From a virus: a stretch of 64,000 nt of DNA. The position numbers and the translations under genes were made by a program. Each line of letters starts with the position of its first letter. Position 1 is the stretch's first letter. Positions 15,057-23,152 of this stretch are shown here, piece after piece. The notes beneath the pieces were generated by a model. It searched no databases and was not told where the DNA came from. It was given only the letters and a program-made list of their open reading frames with translations. The stretch is taken from the IMG/VR virus record IMGVR_UViG_3300029258_001212, positions 89,541 to 153,540 of that record; one strand, 5' to 3'.

Positions 15057-16466
15057 ATGGCGAAGATCGAGCTGACGTTAAAGCGGACATACCGCCCCCA
15101 CTGGGGGGTTCCGGAGGCAGTCCGGGAGTTCCTTCAAAATTGGTTGGACGGGGGAGACAAGGGGTTCACGAAGTCCATGCGCCGGGACGGCGACTGGTTG
15201 GTGCTCCGCAACGAAGAGGTGGTGCTTCCGCGTGAGGCGCTCCTCCTCGGGTTCACCACGAAGGCGACGGACGCGGATTCACGCGGCCAGTGGGGCGAGG
15301 GGCTCGACATGGGGCTCCTGGTGGCCACCCGGTCCGGGCTGGACGTGGTGGTCTACACGGGCGCGGAGCGGTGGGCCCCGAAGCTGGTCCAGAGCGCATC
15401 GTTCGCAGACGAGGTGCTCGCGGTGTTCACGCGCCAGGTGCGGGACCGCGCCGGCACGGAAGTCCACCTGCGGATCTCTGAGGAGGAATGGGCCGAGCTC
15501 CAGTGGCGCTTCCTCGAGCTCCAGCCGGCGGAGGAGACCACCCCGGGCAGCAGAGGCCAGATCATCTTCGATGCGGACAGGCGCGGGTGCGTGTACGTCA
15601 AGGGGATCTTCGTGTCCAAGATGGATGACCTACAGCACGGCTATGATTTCGAGCACGCGCATGTGGACCTGGATCGGATGCTGGTCAGTGGCTTCGATGT
15701 GCGCTGGGAGGCGGCCATGCTGTGGGAGACCGCCATCAGCCGGTCGCCCAGTCGCAACGGGCGCGCCGCGTGGGAAATGCTCAAGTCCGAGAAGCCGGAC
15801 GTGGCCGGCCTCGGAAGTCGCCTACAGCGCAACCCCAACCCCCAGGTGGCCAGGGCCGTGGCGGAGGTGTTTAAGGCGGAGCATGGCGCGGACGCTCTCC
15901 CGGCAGCCGACGACCACCAGATGCAGAAGATCGAACATCTAGGTCGCAAGCCCGTGCGGGTGTCCAGGTCCGCGGCAGATGTGCTCGAGGCCCATTACGG
16001 TCAGTTCCACGTGATGCTCAACAAGGTGGCCAAGGCGGAAAAGGTGGCGGTGGCCACGGCCGAGCTCACCGAGCTCGAGCGCCAGGTGGTGTTCCGAGGG
16101 GTGCGCCTGGTGGAGCTCGCCATGGACGGACTCAAGTGGAGCCGGGGCTACCAGGAGCTCCTCGCCGGGCTGGACGTGGTGGAGTACGCAGACGATCAGA
16201 TACTGGGTACGTGGGAGCGCGAATCGCGCCGCATTGGTGTGTCGCGCCGTGTGCTCAATGATGTGCCAGAGTTCCTGGGGACCTACCTCCACGAGCTGGC
16301 CCACGATTTGACCGAAGCTGTGGACGGCACCCGCATTCACATCAGCGTGGCTGAGTACCTGTGGGTGCGCTGCATGAGGGTGGTGCTGGAACGCTTCGGG
16401 ATGGAGTGGCTGGATGAGCGTGCAGACGATGGGGCCGAAGTGCGGGATCTGCGACAAGGCGGTTAG
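15057..16466 (+). CDS. GHKL-type ATPase fused to HExxH zinc-metallopeptidase-like domain
   Basis: 469 aa from ATG 15057 (ACGAGGAGAACCAA ribosome site); upstream codons from 15006 are not needed. The N-terminal half carries the Bergerat ATP-binding fold: REFLQNWLDG with Glu24, Asn28 and Asp31 (E-x3-N-x2-D box), then GQWGEGLDMGLLVATRSG with the Gly-rich lid motif at residues 78-90. The C-terminal third has the zinc motif LHELAHDLTEAVDGTRIH, with His412, Glu413, His416 and a possible third ligand at His428. GHKL proteins include Hsp90, MutL, gyrase and Topo VIB. Coupling ATP-driven dimerisation to a peptidase would be a switchable protease, but no substrate can be named. Confidence 0.65.
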   Translation: MAKIELTLKRTYRPHWGVPEAVREFLQNWLDGGDKGFTKSMRRDGDWLVLRNEEVVLPREALLLGFTTKATDADSRGQWGEGLDMGLLVATRSGLDVVVYTGAERWAPKLVQSASFADEVLAVFTRQVRDRAGTEVHLRISEEEWAELQWRFLELQPAEETTPGSRGQIIFDADRRGCVYVKGIFVSKMDDLQHGYDFEHAHVDLDRMLVSGFDVRWEAAMLWETAISRSPSRNGRAAWEMLKSEKPDVAGLGSRLQRNPNPQVARAVAEVFKAEHGADALPAADDHQMQKIEHLGRKPVRVSRSAADVLEAHYGQFHVMLNKVAKAEKVAVATAELTELERQVVFRGVRLVELAMDGLKWSRGYQELLAGLDVVEYADDQILGTWERESRRIGVSRRVLNDVPEFLGTYLHELAHDLTEAVDGTRIHISVAEYLWVRCMRVVLERFGMEWLDERADDGAEVRDLRQGG

Positions 16467-16635
16467 CATGGACAACTGCGTGGAGGTGATCGTGATCGCC
16501 CACCGTGGCCGGTCCGAGACTCCGCTCGGTTCGATGTACTACCACATGGAATGCTACCTGGACGAGCAAGATGGCGAAGCAACGCAAGCCCAGAAAGAAG
16601 CCCGGGAAGCCCGCGCGAAAAGCGGCCCCAGGTAA
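16414..16635 (+). CDS. Small zinc-finger protein
   Basis: 73 aa. CGICDKAV near the N-terminus (C-x2-C) and MYYHMECYLDE (H-x2-C) form a plausible four-ligand zinc site, like that of treble-clef fingers. It overlaps the end of the GHKL gene by about 50 bases and the following gene by 65 bases. ATG 16429 is an alternative start that keeps the whole finger. Function unknown; perhaps a nucleic-acid or protein adaptor. Confidence 0.5.
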   Translation: MSVQTMGPKCGICDKAVSMDNCVEVIVIAHRGRSETPLGSMYYHMECYLDEQDGEATQAQKEAREARAKSGPR

Positions 16636-17548
16636 CCGGAAGAAAGCCAAGCGGCCGTTTCGCCTGAAGCGCCGTAGGGCCGGCCCGGTAGACAAGCGGC
16701 CCAAGGGGTTCCTGGGGCCCAAGACGGAAGTGCCTCACCAGTGCAACCTGGCCGGGAGGTGCTGTTGGAACGGTTGGGTGAACCTCACGCCGTTCGATGT
16801 GTGGCGGATGGTCTCCGCCCGCAAGAGTCCGCTCCGCAAGTGGGGAGTGCGCTTCACCTGGGAGCTCTGGGAAAAAGGGCTGGTGACCATGGGGGTGGGC
16901 GAGCAGAAGCGGATGCCCCTTTGCATGATCATGCCCCAGCCGTACCGTGGCCAGGAGGGGGCGGCAGAGCATTGCCCCTTTGTCCAGTGGGATGACGACC
17001 AGGTGGGCGAGCCCGAGGCGCAAGCCCTCCTCGCTGGCAAGCTCCCCGGGCCCGGCTTCTGGACGGTGAACGGAAAGCCCAGGTTCACGTGTGGCCTGGG
17101 AGAGGTGGCGCCCATCTTGTGCCAGTTCTTCCCGATGGCGCGGGTGGGCAGCCCAGCCAAGGAGGGGCAGCCAGCCACGTGGCGATTCTCGTGCCCCCTC
17201 GAGACCTGCGAGGAGTGTATGCCGGAGTCGATCAAGCCGGCCGGTTTCACGGTGCAGAAGTGGCTCCGCAATCACGTGGTGCGCGAGTACCTCCGAGTGA
17301 GCCAGGAGCACCAGGAGGTGCTGTACGCGATCAAAGCGTTCCAGCTCCCAAACGTGGTGCGGAAGCGCCTGGCGGCCACGATGTTCAACTTCGATGGGAT
17401 GCTCAAGGACGCCGGGGTGCCAGAGGAGGAGATCCTCGCCAAGCGCCCCGAGAAGCCAGAGTACCTGATCATGGCGGCGAAGATGGCGATCATGGGGATG
17501 ATGCAGCCCCCGCCAGACGGAGTGGACGGTGGCGCATCGGCTGAGTGA
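16571..17548 (+). CDS. YkgJ-like CxxxCC cysteine-cluster protein
   Basis: 325 aa from ATG 16571. Residues 1-45 are strongly basic (KPRKKPGKPARKAAPGNRKK). The core then has CNLAGRCCWNGWVNLTPFDV, the signature of YkgJ/FliB-like cysteine-cluster proteins (C-x4-CC followed by a L-TP-D-V motif), and further cysteines in CGLGEVAPILCQFFP and CPLETCEEC. The family is thought to bind a metal cluster; flagellin N-methylase FliB belongs to it. A protein-modification role is therefore possible but unproven. The basic N-terminal extension may be a phage-specific addition. Confidence 0.65.
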   Translation: MAKQRKPRKKPGKPARKAAPGNRKKAKRPFRLKRRRAGPVDKRPKGFLGPKTEVPHQCNLAGRCCWNGWVNLTPFDVWRMVSARKSPLRKWGVRFTWELWEKGLVTMGVGEQKRMPLCMIMPQPYRGQEGAAEHCPFVQWDDDQVGEPEAQALLAGKLPGPGFWTVNGKPRFTCGLGEVAPILCQFFPMARVGSPAKEGQPATWRFSCPLETCEECMPESIKPAGFTVQKWLRNHVVREYLRVSQEHQEVLYAIKAFQLPNVVRKRLAATMFNFDGMLKDAGVPEEEILAKRPEKPEYLIMAAKMAIMGMMQPPPDGVDGGASAE

Positions 17549-17888
17549 GGTGAACGCCATCCTGGGATTCTGGGATGGCTGCTACGCGGATGCGACCCTG
17601 GGGACCAGGTGGCCCCCGAATGGGTCTCCGCGCGAGTACAGGTGGATCTGCGGATGCGAGGGCGTGTCTTTTGACGGGGTGACAGTGCAGATGACTCCGT
17701 GCCTTGACCACCAGGACGATTTGTTCCCCGTCCAAACGGATGGGGTTCCAGAAAAGACGCGCCAGGCAATGCTGGGGGTGCTGGACAGGGCTGCGGCGCG
17801 CAAGCGAGGGAGACGTGAGCGAGACAAGGGAACGAGTGGTGCAGCTCCTGATTCGGGACTGCCCGATAGTGGCAGCGTGGAAGGCTAA
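17529..17888 (+). CDS. Small hypothetical protein, heavily overlapped
   Basis: 119 aa from GTG 17529 (or GTG 17550). The first 75 residues look like a real globular protein (VNAILGFWDGCYADATLGTR, then WICGCEGVSFDGVTVQMTPC with several Cys). The last 25 residues are Gly/Ser-rich and overlap the next gene's first 74 bases. No family recognised. The overlap may mean that the tail is unselected. Confidence 0.45.
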   Translation: MAHRLSEVNAILGFWDGCYADATLGTRWPPNGSPREYRWICGCEGVSFDGVTVQMTPCLDHQDDLFPVQTDGVPEKTRQAMLGVLDRAAARKRGRRERDKGTSGAAPDSGLPDSGSVEG

Positions 17889-18276
17889 GGGGAAGCCGAT
17901 CCGTTGCATGTACTTCGGCGTGGGGGATAACTGCGGATCGTGTTCCTACCAGTGGCCGGAGCTCGCCCAGATGATCATGGACGAGGTGGCCACGGACGGA
18001 CAGGGGATCGAAACCTACCGCAAGCGAGCGCGAAGCGCGCGGGCGCGAGCGAAGCAATTTGACCACCTGAGCGGACTGATCCTCACCACCATTGGACAAG
18101 CCCTCGAGGAGTGGCAACGCCAGTACACCGAGGCCGGTGGAACGATGGAGCTCGAGCATGACGGACGCATGGGAGAAGTGGCCGAAAACGAGATCGAAGG
18201 TTCTGAGGTTCTCCAAGGGGGAGATGGTTCCGGTGACGGTGGAGGGGCAGACGGTGAGGATGGAAGCGCCGGATGA
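17815..18276 (+). CDS. Cys-containing small protein, hypothetical
   Basis: 153 aa from GTG 17815. The conserved-looking part is residues 1-90: VVQLLIRDCPIVAAWKAKGK, CMYFGVGDNCGSCSYQW (Cys-rich loop) and a helix with PELAQMIMDEVATDG. The last 45 residues are acidic and Gly-rich and overlap the next gene. GAGGGAGAC precedes the start. The Cys pair spacing suggests a metal site. Unrecognised. Confidence 0.45.
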   Translation: MSETRERVVQLLIRDCPIVAAWKAKGKPIRCMYFGVGDNCGSCSYQWPELAQMIMDEVATDGQGIETYRKRARSARARAKQFDHLSGLILTTIGQALEEWQRQYTEAGGTMELEHDGRMGEVAENEIEGSEVLQGGDGSGDGGGADGEDGSAG

Positions 18277-18640
18277 TGGCTTCCTGATCGATTACCCCCA
18301 CCGGGGCACCCAGGTGCTAGATCGTGACCTGGCGGACGCGGATTCGCTGTACGCTCCGCGGCCATCAGTGGAACGCCAGCCAGAGGAGCCAGAGCCCCCC
18401 ATGCCGCGGCTCCAGGGGCACTACCATTGTGGGTGCCCTGGGATGCGGTACAATCGGGACGAGTACCGCCGCTGGCTGAATGGACTCCAAGCCTATCGTG
18501 AGGACTTCGAGGCAGCGGAGGGAGAAGCGTATGCGCGGAGCTCGGATGGTGAGCCACGGCCCCTGGATTGGCCAGGGAGCTGGTCTCACAATCGTTGCTC
18601 CGTGTGTGGCCAGGCAATCCAAACGGCGGGGGTGGACTGA
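18158..18640 (+). CDS. Hypothetical protein with C-terminal zinc-like finger
   Basis: 160 aa from ATG 18158; the first 118 bases overlap the preceding gene in another frame. It has a KGEMVPVTVEGQTVRMEAP beta segment, a Cys/His-rich HYHCGCPGMRYNRDEYRRWL and a C-terminal NRCSVCGQAIQ (C-x2-C). It belongs to the overlapping small-gene chain 17529-18853. Confidence 0.5.
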   Translation: MTDAWEKWPKTRSKVLRFSKGEMVPVTVEGQTVRMEAPDDGFLIDYPHRGTQVLDRDLADADSLYAPRPSVERQPEEPEPPMPRLQGHYHCGCPGMRYNRDEYRRWLNGLQAYREDFEAAEGEAYARSSDGEPRPLDWPGSWSHNRCSVCGQAIQTAGVD

Positions 18641-18664
18641 TGCCCCCCAAGAGAGGAAAGAACG

Positions 18665-18853
18665 ATGCTCGAGTCCAAGACCGAAACGGTGATCTGTTCC
18701 AAGTGCCATCGCCAAAAGACGATCAAGGAGGGTCTCCTGACGGAAGCTCAGAAAGCCAACTGGGTGTGCCGGGTGTGCGTGGAGGAGCCGGTGGTGGAGC
18801 GCCAGGCGGACGCGCATCAGAGGGACGGCAAGGAGCTGCTACTCGAGGGGTAG
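18665..18853 (+). CDS. Small zinc-ribbon protein
   Basis: 62 aa with GAGGAAAGAACG before ATG 18665. VICSKCHRQKTIKEG and WVCRVCVEE give two C-x2-C pairs 24 residues apart, a classic zinc ribbon. The longer frame starting at ATG 18640 over the same DNA is Gly/Ser-rich and not protein-like, so it was rejected here in favour of this gene. Confidence 0.6.
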   Translation: MLESKTETVICSKCHRQKTIKEGLLTEAQKANWVCRVCVEEPVVERQADAHQRDGKELLLEG

Positions 18854-18873
18854 GCTCCAGCGACAGGGGGAAG

Positions 18874-19233
18874 GTGAAGCAGTATCGCAAGTGCGACACG
18901 TGCGGCCACAAGTTCCAGATTCGAGGCGACAAGGAGAGCTGGAAGCATCGGTGCGGCGAGTGCGCCCAGGCGCTTCGTGGCGCGTCCATCACGTGTGGTC
19001 TCTGCGAAACCCAGGTGTCGCTGCGTCGGGCCGAGCTAGTGACGTTCATCGTGAACCCAGGGAAAAAGGGCTCTAAGAAGTTCCAGGTGCGCTACTGCGT
19101 CAGGTGCGCGGTGGCCGTGCGCGCCAAGATTCGGGCGAACGCAGATCGGCAGAACACTGAATTCGAGCGGGCCCAGAAGACCCAGAAACAGCTCATGCAC
19201 GATATGTACGGACGACGGGGGGAAGGCAGATGA
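18874..19233 (+). CDS. Double zinc-ribbon protein
   Basis: 119 aa from GTG 18874 (AGGGGGAAG ribosome site). Four C-x2-C-type pairs are visible: CDTCGHKFQ, RCGECAQAL, ITCGLCETQV and YCVRCAVAV, with a basic helical C-terminus (KTQKQLMHDMYGRRGEG). This arrangement suits a nucleic-acid-binding or transcription-linked adaptor. It overlaps the replication initiator start by 4 bases (ATGA), so it is translationally linked to the replication operon. Confidence 0.6.
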   Translation: MKQYRKCDTCGHKFQIRGDKESWKHRCGECAQALRGASITCGLCETQVSLRRAELVTFIVNPGKKGSKKFQVRYCVRCAVAVRAKIRANADRQNTEFERAQKTQKQLMHDMYGRRGEGR

Positions 19234-20162
19234 CAGATCAGGTGCAATTCGTTGACCAGGTTGCGGCCCTTGGTTTCGTGCAGCTCCCCGTGGCGGTGCT
19301 TCGAGATTCCAGGTTGTCCGATGGTGCGCTCCGCACCTACGCGACCCTGGTGTCCTTTGCTCGCCAGGAGCAGCGGTGTTGGCCGGGGCTGGACCGGATC
19401 GCCAGGGACCGCGGGAAGTCTACACGGAGCATCACGGCTCACCTACAGGAGCTCCGGCTGGTGGGCCTGGTGAGTACCACCCGGCGCGTTGGCACGAGCC
19501 AGGTGTACTGGATCATCCCTATGTGGAACGTGTACGGGCGCGAGGACGAGCCCCACCGGTTCACCGAGGAGGCCATCGCTGCGTGCAGCCTGGACAGCGA
19601 CGGTCGCATCCCCAGGCGCAAGGACGTGAAGGTGTCCAAGGAGGTGCCAAGCGAACCACCACCACCGGTGGATATGGGCACGGCGGCTCTGACCGTGGCG
19701 GCAGCATCGCAACGCACCGAGGAGGCCCGCGCCGCCCGGGGCGCCAAGGAGGCCACGCGCCAGGCGGCCAAGGCGGACAAGCGCGCGGCCAAGGTGGAGC
19801 GAGAGACCGGGCTGACAGGGGAGAAACTCCGGCTCAGATGGATGGAGCTCTATCGCGAGAAGTGGCCGAATCTGCCCATGCCAACGTGGGGCAAGGCAGA
19901 GCGCAGTTTGGCGAAGCGGATCGTGACCAATTACCCCGAGCTGGCCCTCGAGGTGTGCCAGCGCGTGATCGAATACTGGGAGGACTATGCGCGCCGATGG
20001 AGCCTAGACGGCGTGCCAACGATCAAGCTGGTGTGGGGCTACCGAGAGGCCCTGTTTGCGGAAGCTGCCCAGGGGCTTCCACCGGGAGGCCCAAAGGGTG
20101 ATGCGTTGCGCGCGGACGAGTACCAGGACGATGGGGGCTCCCTTGGCAAAGTCGGCTGGTAA
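19230..20162 (+). CDS. Winged-helix replication initiator-like protein
   Basis: 310 aa. Residues 15-95 form a winged helix of the HTH_36 type often found in phage O-like and plasmid Rep initiators: LSDGALRTYATLVSFARQEQ, WPGLDRIARDRGKSTRSITA (recognition helix) and LRLVGLVSTTRRV (wing). A long Ala/Glu/Arg helix and a C-terminal helical domain with YPELALEVCQRVIEYWEDYA follow. It is the first of eight replication/recombination genes, immediately before the helicase loader, as in lambda O/P. Origin-binding is inferred from that order. Confidence 0.65.
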   Translation: MTDQVQFVDQVAALGFVQLPVAVLRDSRLSDGALRTYATLVSFARQEQRCWPGLDRIARDRGKSTRSITAHLQELRLVGLVSTTRRVGTSQVYWIIPMWNVYGREDEPHRFTEEAIAACSLDSDGRIPRRKDVKVSKEVPSEPPPPVDMGTAALTVAAASQRTEEARAARGAKEATRQAAKADKRAAKVERETGLTGEKLRLRWMELYREKWPNLPMPTWGKAERSLAKRIVTNYPELALEVCQRVIEYWEDYARRWSLDGVPTIKLVWGYREALFAEAAQGLPPGGPKGDALRADEYQDDGGSLGKVGW

Positions 20163-20808
20163 ACCAGGGCTCACCGAGAAGCAGCTACAGCGGATGAAGC
20201 TGCCTAAGCTGTATTGGACGGCCAGCATGGACAAGGTGCTCCCGGCGGACAGTATTCACAGGCGCCAGGTGCAACGCTACCTGGACGTGCTTCCGGCGAT
20301 GCTCGCCCGGGGTGGTGGCCTGTACCTGTGGGGTCCCAACCGGTCCGGCAAGACGGCTCTGGCGGCCATCATTTTGAAGGCAGTGCGGCGGTTTCGTTTC
20401 CAGGCGCTTTACATCCGGAGCTCGGACCTGATGGAGCTGGTGAATAACCGTACCCGGTACGATGAGTCTACCACGGTGATGCAGCGTGCGAAGCAGGTGG
20501 ATGCCCTTGGGCTAGATGACCTGGGCAAGGAGCACCGAACCAAGGCCCACGCCTACAATGAGCGGATCACCGAGAATCTCCTCCGGGCCCGCGCGGAGGA
20601 CCGATTGATCACCATCGTGACAAGCAACATCAACCCCCACCAGGTGGACGGCAAGCCCAGCCAGCTCGAGCGCATCTATCCGGAGTCCATGGTGCGCCTC
20701 ATGCGTGAGGTGCTGGTGCCTGTGCCAGTAGCCGGTCACGATTACGGTGCAGAGCTTGGTGCCGAGCTCAGGGCCATCCTTGAGGGAGGTGACAATGCCG
20801 GTGCTTGA
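20131..20808 (+). CDS. DnaC-like helicase loader (AAA+)
   Basis: 225 aa from ATG 20131, overlapping the initiator's 3' end by 32 bases. Walker A is GPNRSGKT (residues 68-75), Walker B is LGLDDLG (about 127-133), and sensor-1-like SNIN follows (TIVTSNINPHQV). The length and ATPase core fit the DnaC/IstB family, which loads the replicative helicase onto origin-bound initiator. The DnaB-like helicase follows directly. Confidence 0.8.
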   Translation: MGAPLAKSAGKPGLTEKQLQRMKLPKLYWTASMDKVLPADSIHRRQVQRYLDVLPAMLARGGGLYLWGPNRSGKTALAAIILKAVRRFRFQALYIRSSDLMELVNNRTRYDESTTVMQRAKQVDALGLDDLGKEHRTKAHAYNERITENLLRARAEDRLITIVTSNINPHQVDGKPSQLERIYPESMVRLMREVLVPVPVAGHDYGAELGAELRAILEGGDNAGA

Positions 20809-22075
20809 CCTGGATATGGCCCTGGTGTCGTCTCTTCTGATGGGGGGCAGGAGCGCCCTGAAGGTGGCGCGCGACTCCGGAATCACTGCCGAGCTTCTGA
20901 GCGGTTCAAGCGCGAAGCAGGTGTTCGATTTCATCGAAGCTCACACCCGTGAGCACCGGGAGCTCCCAAGCGAGGAGCTGGTGGTGTCCAAGTTCGGGGT
21001 GAGGCTACCCGAGGTGAAGGATTCGCTGCCAGTGCTGGTGAGCGAGATCCGCGACCGTCACCTGTGGCAGCTCCAAGGGACCTTCCTGGGGGACTTCGAG
21101 AAGCTGGTGAACGGGCGCACCCCTCACGAGGCCCACGCGGCGGTGGAGGAGTACCAGCGCCAGGTGCGCCAGGCGCAGATGGTGGGCAGCAAGGTGGAGT
21201 CCCTTTTCGACTATGCCGAAGGGGTGATCCAAGCCTACCTGGACGCCAAGGACGGCAAGCTGGGCATCAGAACCTACTGGCCCACCCTGGACGATTCGAC
21301 TCGCGGGTGGTGGCCGGAGGACTTTGTGGTGATCGCGGCCCGGCCCAAGACGGGCAAGACCTGGGTGCTCCTGATGATGGCCCACCAGGCGTGGAAGGAT
21401 GGCGCCAGCGTCCTGGTGATCTCCACAGAGATGAGCCGGGCACGGCTCCTCCGGCGCTTCGTGGCCCTCGAGCTCAAGCTCCCCTACAACGATCTGGTCC
21501 GCGGTGAGCTGGATATGTACGAGGAGGAGCGGTTCCTCGAGGAGACGCGCAAGCTGATCGGTCAGCCCGGGCTCGAGGTGATCGGCGCCGGGTGGCACTA
21601 CACGACGGTGAACGTGGAGGACGCTATCGCCATCACGAAGCCGGATCTGGTGGTGATTGACGGTATGTACCTGATCAAGCCTAGCTCTGGTGGAAACAAC
21701 AGCCGAGAGCGCCTGAGTAATGTGGCGAACGACCTGGTGGAAACAGCGCAGCTCCACGCCGTCCCGATTGTCGGCACCCACCAGTTCAACCGAGAGGTGG
21801 ACCCCAACGATCTATCCACCGGGCGCCTGGAGAACCTGGGCGGATCGGACGTGATCGGCTGGAACGTCTCGGCCGCGTTTGCCCTACTCCAGACCGATGA
21901 CATGCGTGAGGACCGTCAGATGATCATCCGTCCGATGGCCCTCCGCGAGTCCGGTGCAATGGACGATGTGGTGATTGACTGGGACCTGTCCAGGATGAGC
22001 TTCGGTGAGCTCGGTGGGGAGGCGGAGCTCGAGGCGGGCGAGCCCGGCGCGGCCGGTCAAGAGGTGCCGTTCTGA
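20795..22075 (+). CDS. DnaB-like replicative helicase
   Basis: 426 aa from ATG 20795 (GGGAGGTGACA ribosome site). The N-terminal helical domain is about 150 residues; the RecA-like core has Walker A ARPKTGKT (182-189), STEMSRARLLRRF (H1a-type), Walker B VVIDG (about 286) and the QFNREVDPNDLSTGRLENLG segment (H3/arginine-finger region). It unwinds DNA at the fork together with the loader and primase. Its last residues are GQEVPF, like the acidic tip of bacterial SSB proteins and the last residues of the phage SSB at 23153; that is unusual for a helicase. Confidence 0.85.
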   Translation: MPVLDLDMALVSSLLMGGRSALKVARDSGITAELLSGSSAKQVFDFIEAHTREHRELPSEELVVSKFGVRLPEVKDSLPVLVSEIRDRHLWQLQGTFLGDFEKLVNGRTPHEAHAAVEEYQRQVRQAQMVGSKVESLFDYAEGVIQAYLDAKDGKLGIRTYWPTLDDSTRGWWPEDFVVIAARPKTGKTWVLLMMAHQAWKDGASVLVISTEMSRARLLRRFVALELKLPYNDLVRGELDMYEEERFLEETRKLIGQPGLEVIGAGWHYTTVNVEDAIAITKPDLVVIDGMYLIKPSSGGNNSRERLSNVANDLVETAQLHAVPIVGTHQFNREVDPNDLSTGRLENLGGSDVIGWNVSAAFALLQTDDMREDRQMIIRPMALRESGAMDDVVIDWDLSRMSFGELGGEAELEAGEPGAAGQEVPF

Positions 22076-23073
22076 TGCGTGAGCTGGACCTGATCTCTGT
22101 GCTCGAGCAGTGCGGATGCAGGCGCATCCGGACTTATGGCGAAGAGGTGCGCTCGACGTGTCCAGACGAGGCCAGCCACAGCCGTGGCATGGATCGGAAT
22201 CCATCGTTTTCAGCGCGCATCAATCCGGACGGCTACTCCCCCTACTTCTGCCAGGCGTGCGGGCTCAAGGGGACGGTGGAGTTCCTCGCGCTGGAACATG
22301 GGATGCCCCAGTACATGCCCGAGAAAGGGCGCAAGTACGATCCGGAGGATTGGTTCCCTGCGGAGAACCGAGAGCTGTGGGGTGGCGATGAGGAGACCTG
22401 TATCCTGATGCCTCCAGAGGAGCTCCTCCGGCGGTTCCAGGGTGGCATTCCGCGCTACTTGGTGGAGCGTGGCGTGGAGCTCGAGACGGCGAAGCGGTGG
22501 GAGCTCGGATTCGACCGGGAGTTCAAGCGGGCGATGTTCACGATTCGGGATCGCCTTGGGCGTTTCCGCGGTGTGTGCGGGCGTGCATTGTTCAAGCAAC
22601 AGAAGCCGAAGTATTGCCACTACTCATGGGACACCAGGGAGGAAAAGCTGGTGCCGTGGGTGGACTACAACCGGTACAAGGAATTCCTGCGAGTTGAGAA
22701 GCGCCTGATCTGCTACGGCGAGCACATGGTGAAAGTGCCAGCGAAGCGGCTCCTGGTCACCGAGGGGCACCTGGACGTGGTGCTGAGTGACCAGGCGGGG
22801 GTTCCGGCGGTGGGGCTCCAGGGGAGCAAGCCGAGCGATGAGCAAGTGGAGACGATTCTCGAGCTCCTGGACCGTGATGGCGAGCTGGTGGTGGGGTTGG
22901 ACCAGGACCAGTACGGCCGGGAAGGCAGGGATGAGCTGATCGCCAAGCTGGACGGACGGGTCCCCCTGTTTGACCCCAGGTTTCCAGAGGGCAAGGACCC
23001 AGCGGACCTGGTGCTCGAGGACCCAGGCGCCTACTGCGAGTTGGTGGCATCGGCGCGGGTGATTCAATGTTGA
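22075..23073 (+). CDS. DnaG-type DNA primase
   Basis: 332 aa. A CHC2-like zinc finger is formed by Cys29, His35, Cys59 and Cys62 (STCPDEASHS and YFCQACGLKG). The TOPRIM domain has LLVTEGHLDVVLSDQAG (Glu at 230) and VVGLDQDQYGREG (D-x-D near 275). The protein is shorter than bacterial DnaG and lacks the helicase-interacting C-terminus, as in many phage primases. TGATG overlap with the helicase stop suggests coupled translation. Confidence 0.85.
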   Translation: MRELDLISVLEQCGCRRIRTYGEEVRSTCPDEASHSRGMDRNPSFSARINPDGYSPYFCQACGLKGTVEFLALEHGMPQYMPEKGRKYDPEDWFPAENRELWGGDEETCILMPPEELLRRFQGGIPRYLVERGVELETAKRWELGFDREFKRAMFTIRDRLGRFRGVCGRALFKQQKPKYCHYSWDTREEKLVPWVDYNRYKEFLRVEKRLICYGEHMVKVPAKRLLVTEGHLDVVLSDQAGVPAVGLQGSKPSDEQVETILELLDRDGELVVGLDQDQYGREGRDELIAKLDGRVPLFDPRFPEGKDPADLVLEDPGAYCELVASARVIQC

Positions 23074-23097
23074 CAAAGCTGGTGGACACTGTATTTT
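23070..23097 (+). promoter_or_regulatory. Candidate promoter before the SSB gene
   Basis: TTGACA (23070-23075), a 16-base spacer and TATTTT (23092-23097). The -35 overlaps the primase stop codon. The -10 lies in the loop of the terminator hairpin described next, so one structure may serve both ends of this 79-base gap. Confidence 0.5.
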
Positions 23098-23112
23098 GGA
23101 GTGTCCGTTTTT
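23084..23112 (+). terminator. Intrinsic terminator/attenuator after the primase
   Basis: GGACACT (23084-23090) and AGTGTCC (23100-23106) form a perfect 7-bp stem with a 9-base loop, followed by GTTTTT. It would lower read-through into the SSB gene, or act as an operator dyad, since it surrounds the -10 of the promoter. Confidence 0.55.
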
Positions 23113-23152
23113 CGCAATACCTGGATGAAAGAGAACAACAAGGAGAACAACG

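Noticed and set aside
15057-16466. Calling the GHKL protein a histidine kinase
   Set aside because: No sensor, H-box or receiver domain is visible and the protein ends in a HExxH domain, so a GHKL ATPase of another type fits better.
18640-18873. N-terminal extension of the double zinc-ribbon gene from ATG 18640
   Set aside because: The extension is Gly/Ser/Arg-rich and overlaps a genuine zinc-ribbon gene at 18665; GTG 18874 with AGGGGGAAG is preferred.
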